Assembly: GCF_046630445.1 (NCBI RefSeq) | Contig: NC_092341.1 | Location: forward strand, 256,232,501 to 256,296,500 | Length of the DNA stretch: 64,000 nt | Origin: Rutidosis leptorrhynchoides | Lineage: Eukaryota; Streptophyta; Magnoliopsida; Asterales; Asteraceae | Reading direction: 5' to 3' | Shown: positions 60,671-64,000 of the stretch, in pieces | Layout of the letters: each line of letters begins with the position of its first letter | Numbering within the stretch: the stretch's first letter is position 1 | Notes under the pieces: model-generated | The model's database searches: none | Told to the model about the DNA's origin: nothing | Seen by the model: the letters and a program-made list of their open reading frames with translations, nothing else | Program-made: the position numbers and the translations under genes

Positions 60671-62044
60671 ATGCACCGAGCAAAACGTTCAACACCTTTT
60701 GTACGTTCACCACCTGTAACTCGATCAAAACATCTAGCAAATATTGTCGCAGTTGATTTTTCTTTAGAATCGTCATCCAGTCGACCAAGTACTCCAATTC
60801 AAATTTCCGATAATCCATTTTTTGAACCCGACCTCACAATTGAGAATCCGGAAAATATTCAGGGACAATTCAGAGATCCTGAACCACTAATCTTTCCTCC
60901 GGAACCACCAATCATTCAAACAGAGATTGTCGAGGAACCTACCATTAAATCAGAATACTCTAGTGATTCAGATTCAACAAATTCAATCACGGAAAATCTG
61001 GAACCTCTAAGTATGGAAGACCGAATGCGAGCTAAACGCACTGGCCAAGGTCACGCAATTACTCAACCTGGCATTAATGCACCAGATTATGAAATCAAAG
61101 GACAAATCCTACACATGGTAACTAATCAATGCCAATTTAGTGGTGCATCGAAGGAAGATCCAAATGAACATCTTCGTACCTTTAATAGGATCTGTACTTT
61201 ATTTAAAATCCGAGAAGTTGAGGATGAACAGATATATCTCATGTTATTTCCCTGGACTTTAAAGGGAGAAGCCAAAGATTGGTTAGAATCGTTACCTGAA
61301 GGGGAGATTGATACATGGGACGTCTTAGTTGAAAAATTTCTTAAACAATTCTTTCCGGCATCTAAAGCCGTGAGACTTCAAGGAGAAATTGTTACGTTCA
61401 CACAAAAGCCAAACGAAACTCTATACGAAGCGTGGATAAGATTTGGAAAGTTATTAAGAGGATGTCCGCAACATGGTTTAGACACATGTCAAATAGTACA
61501 AATATTCTACCAAGGATGCGACATCACTACAAGAAAAGACATCGATATAGCAGCTGGTGGTTCCATTATGAAGAAAACCGCAACTGACGCTTACAAAATT
61601 ATTGATAACACTGCTTCCCACTCACATGAGTGGCATCAAGAAAAAGATATCGTTAGATCATCTAAAGCAGCTAGAGCCGATTCTAGCCATGACTTAGATT
61701 CCATTTCCGCAAAGATAGATGCTGTCGAGAGACGAATGGAAAAGATGACTAAATATATCCACTCAATACGAATTAGTTGTGAGCAGTGTGGAGGACCACA
61801 TTTGACAAAAGATTGTCTCAGTATTGAACTAACAATGGAACAAAGAGAGAATGTTTCATACATAAACCAAAGGCCTGGAAATAATTATCAGAATAATTAT
61901 CAACCGCCAAGACCAATCTACAATCAAAATCAGAATTATAATCGAAATGTTCCATACAACAACCAACAAGGTCCAAGCAATCAACAAGTATCCAACAATA
62001 CTTACAATCAGCAAAGACCTATTTTTCAAAACAAACCACCATAA
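60671..62044 (+). pseudogene. gag: Element E gag
   Basis: 457 codons from MHRAKRS. After a Pro/Ser-rich N-terminus comes the capsid core (about residues 155-320: QCQFSGASKEDPNEHLRTF, LFPWTLKGEAKDWLESLP), and the knuckle CEQCGGPHLTKDC near residue 375, then an Asn/Gln-rich tail. The TAA at 62042-62044 is in frame with the following protease-RT frame, only 10 codons before its next ATG, so it is best read as a nonsense mutation in one gag-pol polyprotein. Confidence 0.88.
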
Positions 62045-64000
62045 ACCGATGATAAAAAGCCAAATTTAGAGGATATGATGTCGAAGCTAGTTGAATCTCA
62101 AACGCAGTTTTTCACATCTCAGAAACAAACCAATGAACAAAATGCTCAAGCATTTAGAAATCAACAAGCTTCTATTCAAAATTTAGAACAAGAAGTGAGC
62201 AACCTAGCAAGGTTGATAGGTGAAAGAAAACCGAGAAGTCTACCTAGTGATACAAATGATAACCCCCGAAATGAAATAGCTAAAGCCATTACCACAAGAA
62301 GTGGTATTACACTTAAACCACCTGAAATGCCTGTAATTTCTGATGAAGCTATTCCTACTCCACAAGAACCACAACCTGAGCAAGATAAGGAAACAGAACC
62401 GGTAGTTGAAAAGGTTAATGAAGATAACACAGTTAAAGCTAAACCTTATGTTAAACCATACCAACCACCACTTCCTTACCCAAGTAAAATGAGAAAAGGG
62501 AGACTTGAAGCCGAGCAATCCAAATTCTTGGATATGTTTAAACAGATAAATGTCAATCTTCCTTTCATTGATGTGATTTCAGGAATGCCTAGATATGCCA
62601 AATTCTTGAAAGATCTAGTCACAAATAGAAAGAAAATGGAAGAACTCTCGGCTGTTACTATGAATGCTAATTGTTCTGCAGTGCTGTTGAATAAGATACC
62701 AGAAAAATTATCAGATCCAGGAAGTTTCACAATTCCATGTTTTCTGGATAGTCTTAGTTCAATAGAAGCATTGGCAGACTTAGGTTCTAGTATAAATCTA
62801 ATGCCATATTCACTATACGCTAAACTAGACCTTGGAGAATTGAAATCAACACGAATAAGTATACAACTAGCCAATCAATCAGTAAAATATCCTAGAGGGA
62901 TAATGGAGAACATGCTAGTTAAAGTTGGTACTTTAGTATTTCCAGTAGATTTTGTTATTCTGGACATGGAAGAAGATTCTCGAGTTCCTCTCATATTAGG
63001 AAGACCATTCTTAAACACAGCTAAAGCAATAATAGACGTGTTTGGTAAGAAATTGACCCTAAGTATAGAGGACGAGATTTTTACCTTTTCAATTGATAGA
63101 GCCATGCAACAATCACAATCTGCAGATGATACATGTTATTATATTCAAACTATAGAATCACATGCAGAATTGTTAGAAGAATTTCCAGAATTACAAGGAA
63201 CAGGAGAATGTTCTTTAGGAGAAGGAACTGAACCAATTGATGAAACTGAAATGTTAGCTACACTTATGGCTAATGGATATGAACTAACAATAGAAGAAAT
63301 TCAAATGTTAAAAGAGGAAGACAGATATCGATATAAATCATCGATAGAAGAACCACCGACATTAGAGTTAAAGCCACTTCTAAACCATTTGGAATATGCT
63401 TATTTACATGGTGAATCTGAATTACCTGTAATAATATCGTCTTCTCTTACTGAAAATGAAAAATCACAACTCATTTCTGTGCTAAAAGCTCATAAACCAG
63501 CTATTGCATGGAAGATTCATGATATTAAAGGAATAAGTCCTTCGTATTGCACACATAAAATCCTTATGGAAGAAGGTCATAAAACGTATGTGCAACGCCA
63601 ACGAAGACTAAATCCTAATATGCAAGATGTTGTTAAGAAAGAAATTATTAAACTGCTTGATGCAGGGTTAATTTATCTAATCTATGATAGTCCATGGGTA
63701 AGCCCAGTGCAATGCGTACCTAAGAAAGGTGGCATGACTGTCATCACAAATGAGAAAAATGAGCTTATTCCTACTAGGACTGTAACAGGATGGCGTGTTT
63801 GTATTGATTATAGAAAATTAAATGACGCCACCAGAAAAGATCACTTTCCCTTACCTTTCATTGATCAAATGTTGGAATGATTAGCCGGAAATAGTTACTA
63901 TTGTTTTCTTGATGGTTTTTCTGGATACTTTCAAATTCCAATAGCACCCGAGGACCAAGAGAAAACCACATTCACGTGCCCTTATGGTACTTTTGCTTAC
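62045..64000 (+). pseudogene. pol: Element E protease and N-terminal RT (partial)
   Basis: Same frame as gag. Order: coiled-coil linker (QEVSNLARLIGERKPRSLP), ITTRSG block, protease-like region with ALADLGSSINLMPYS, VPLILGRPFL, then RT from about 63580 (HKILMEEGHKTYVQRQ, SPWVSPVQCVPKKGG, WRVCIDYRKLND). A TGA at 63878-63880 interrupts the frame; translation beyond it (LAGNSYYCFLDGFSGYF) continues in frame to the last base. The block order and wording are those of Athila-like elements. The catalytic YxDD box, RNase H and integrase lie outside the window. Confidence 0.88.

Overview
This window is repeat-dominated nuclear DNA from a flowering plant. Evidence for a plant is the set of LTR retrotransposon lineages (Ty1/copia, Ty3/gypsy Tekay-like chromoviruses, Athila-like elements), plant-type primer binding sites (tRNA-iMet and a TGGCGCC type), a plant LINE, a Helitron end, plant-style TIR transposons and one intron-containing B12D-family gene. 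A eudicot, perhaps Asteraceae, is my impression only. There is no bacterial, organellar or CRISPR-like content.

Left block (1-13255): a decayed minus-strand Ty1/copia element (gag, protease and start of integrase at 1013-4233, LTR from 4289) was hit twice. One insertion is an LTR whose right end is at 1012. The other is a complete 8.0 kb Athila-like element (element C, 5241-13246, TSD AACTC) that landed 4 bp from the outer edge of the copia LTR. Element C carries no pol but keeps one uninterrupted 381-codon ORF of unknown function with a zinc-knuckle-like motif.

Middle block (16331-39571): a TIR-bounded DNA element was split by a Tekay-like chromovirus (element B, minus strand, 16524-38683, TSD TTTTG), whose gag was in turn split by a younger Tekay-like chromovirus (element A, plus strand, 22465-35570, TSD CATAT). 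Element A is nearly intact. It has gag, and a pol separated from gag by one frame change. It also has two additional intact ORFs between the primer binding site and gag: an acidic protein and an F-box protein resembling the At2g35280-like plant family.

Gene island (39572-45402): a fold-back element, a PIF/Harbinger-type element carrying a small PB1-like gene, a hAT-like MITE, the only convincing host gene (B12D-like, three exons, 87 residues, 42228-42997), a Helitron 3' end and the 3' end of a LINE.

Right block (45403-64000): a plus-strand Athila-like element (element E, gag and protease/RT, running off the window) whose 5' LTR was split by an 11.8 kb non-autonomous LTR element (element F, minus strand, 46531-58346, TSD ATATT). 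Element F has tRNA-like Pol III promoter boxes inside its LTRs. On the strand opposite to its own transcription it has a TATA-box/small membrane-protein cassette.

Four complete LTR elements (A, B, C, F) have paired LTRs and matching 5-bp target duplications, so the order of insertions can be read directly. All positions and translations were read by eye; family names rest on motif recognition, not on searches.
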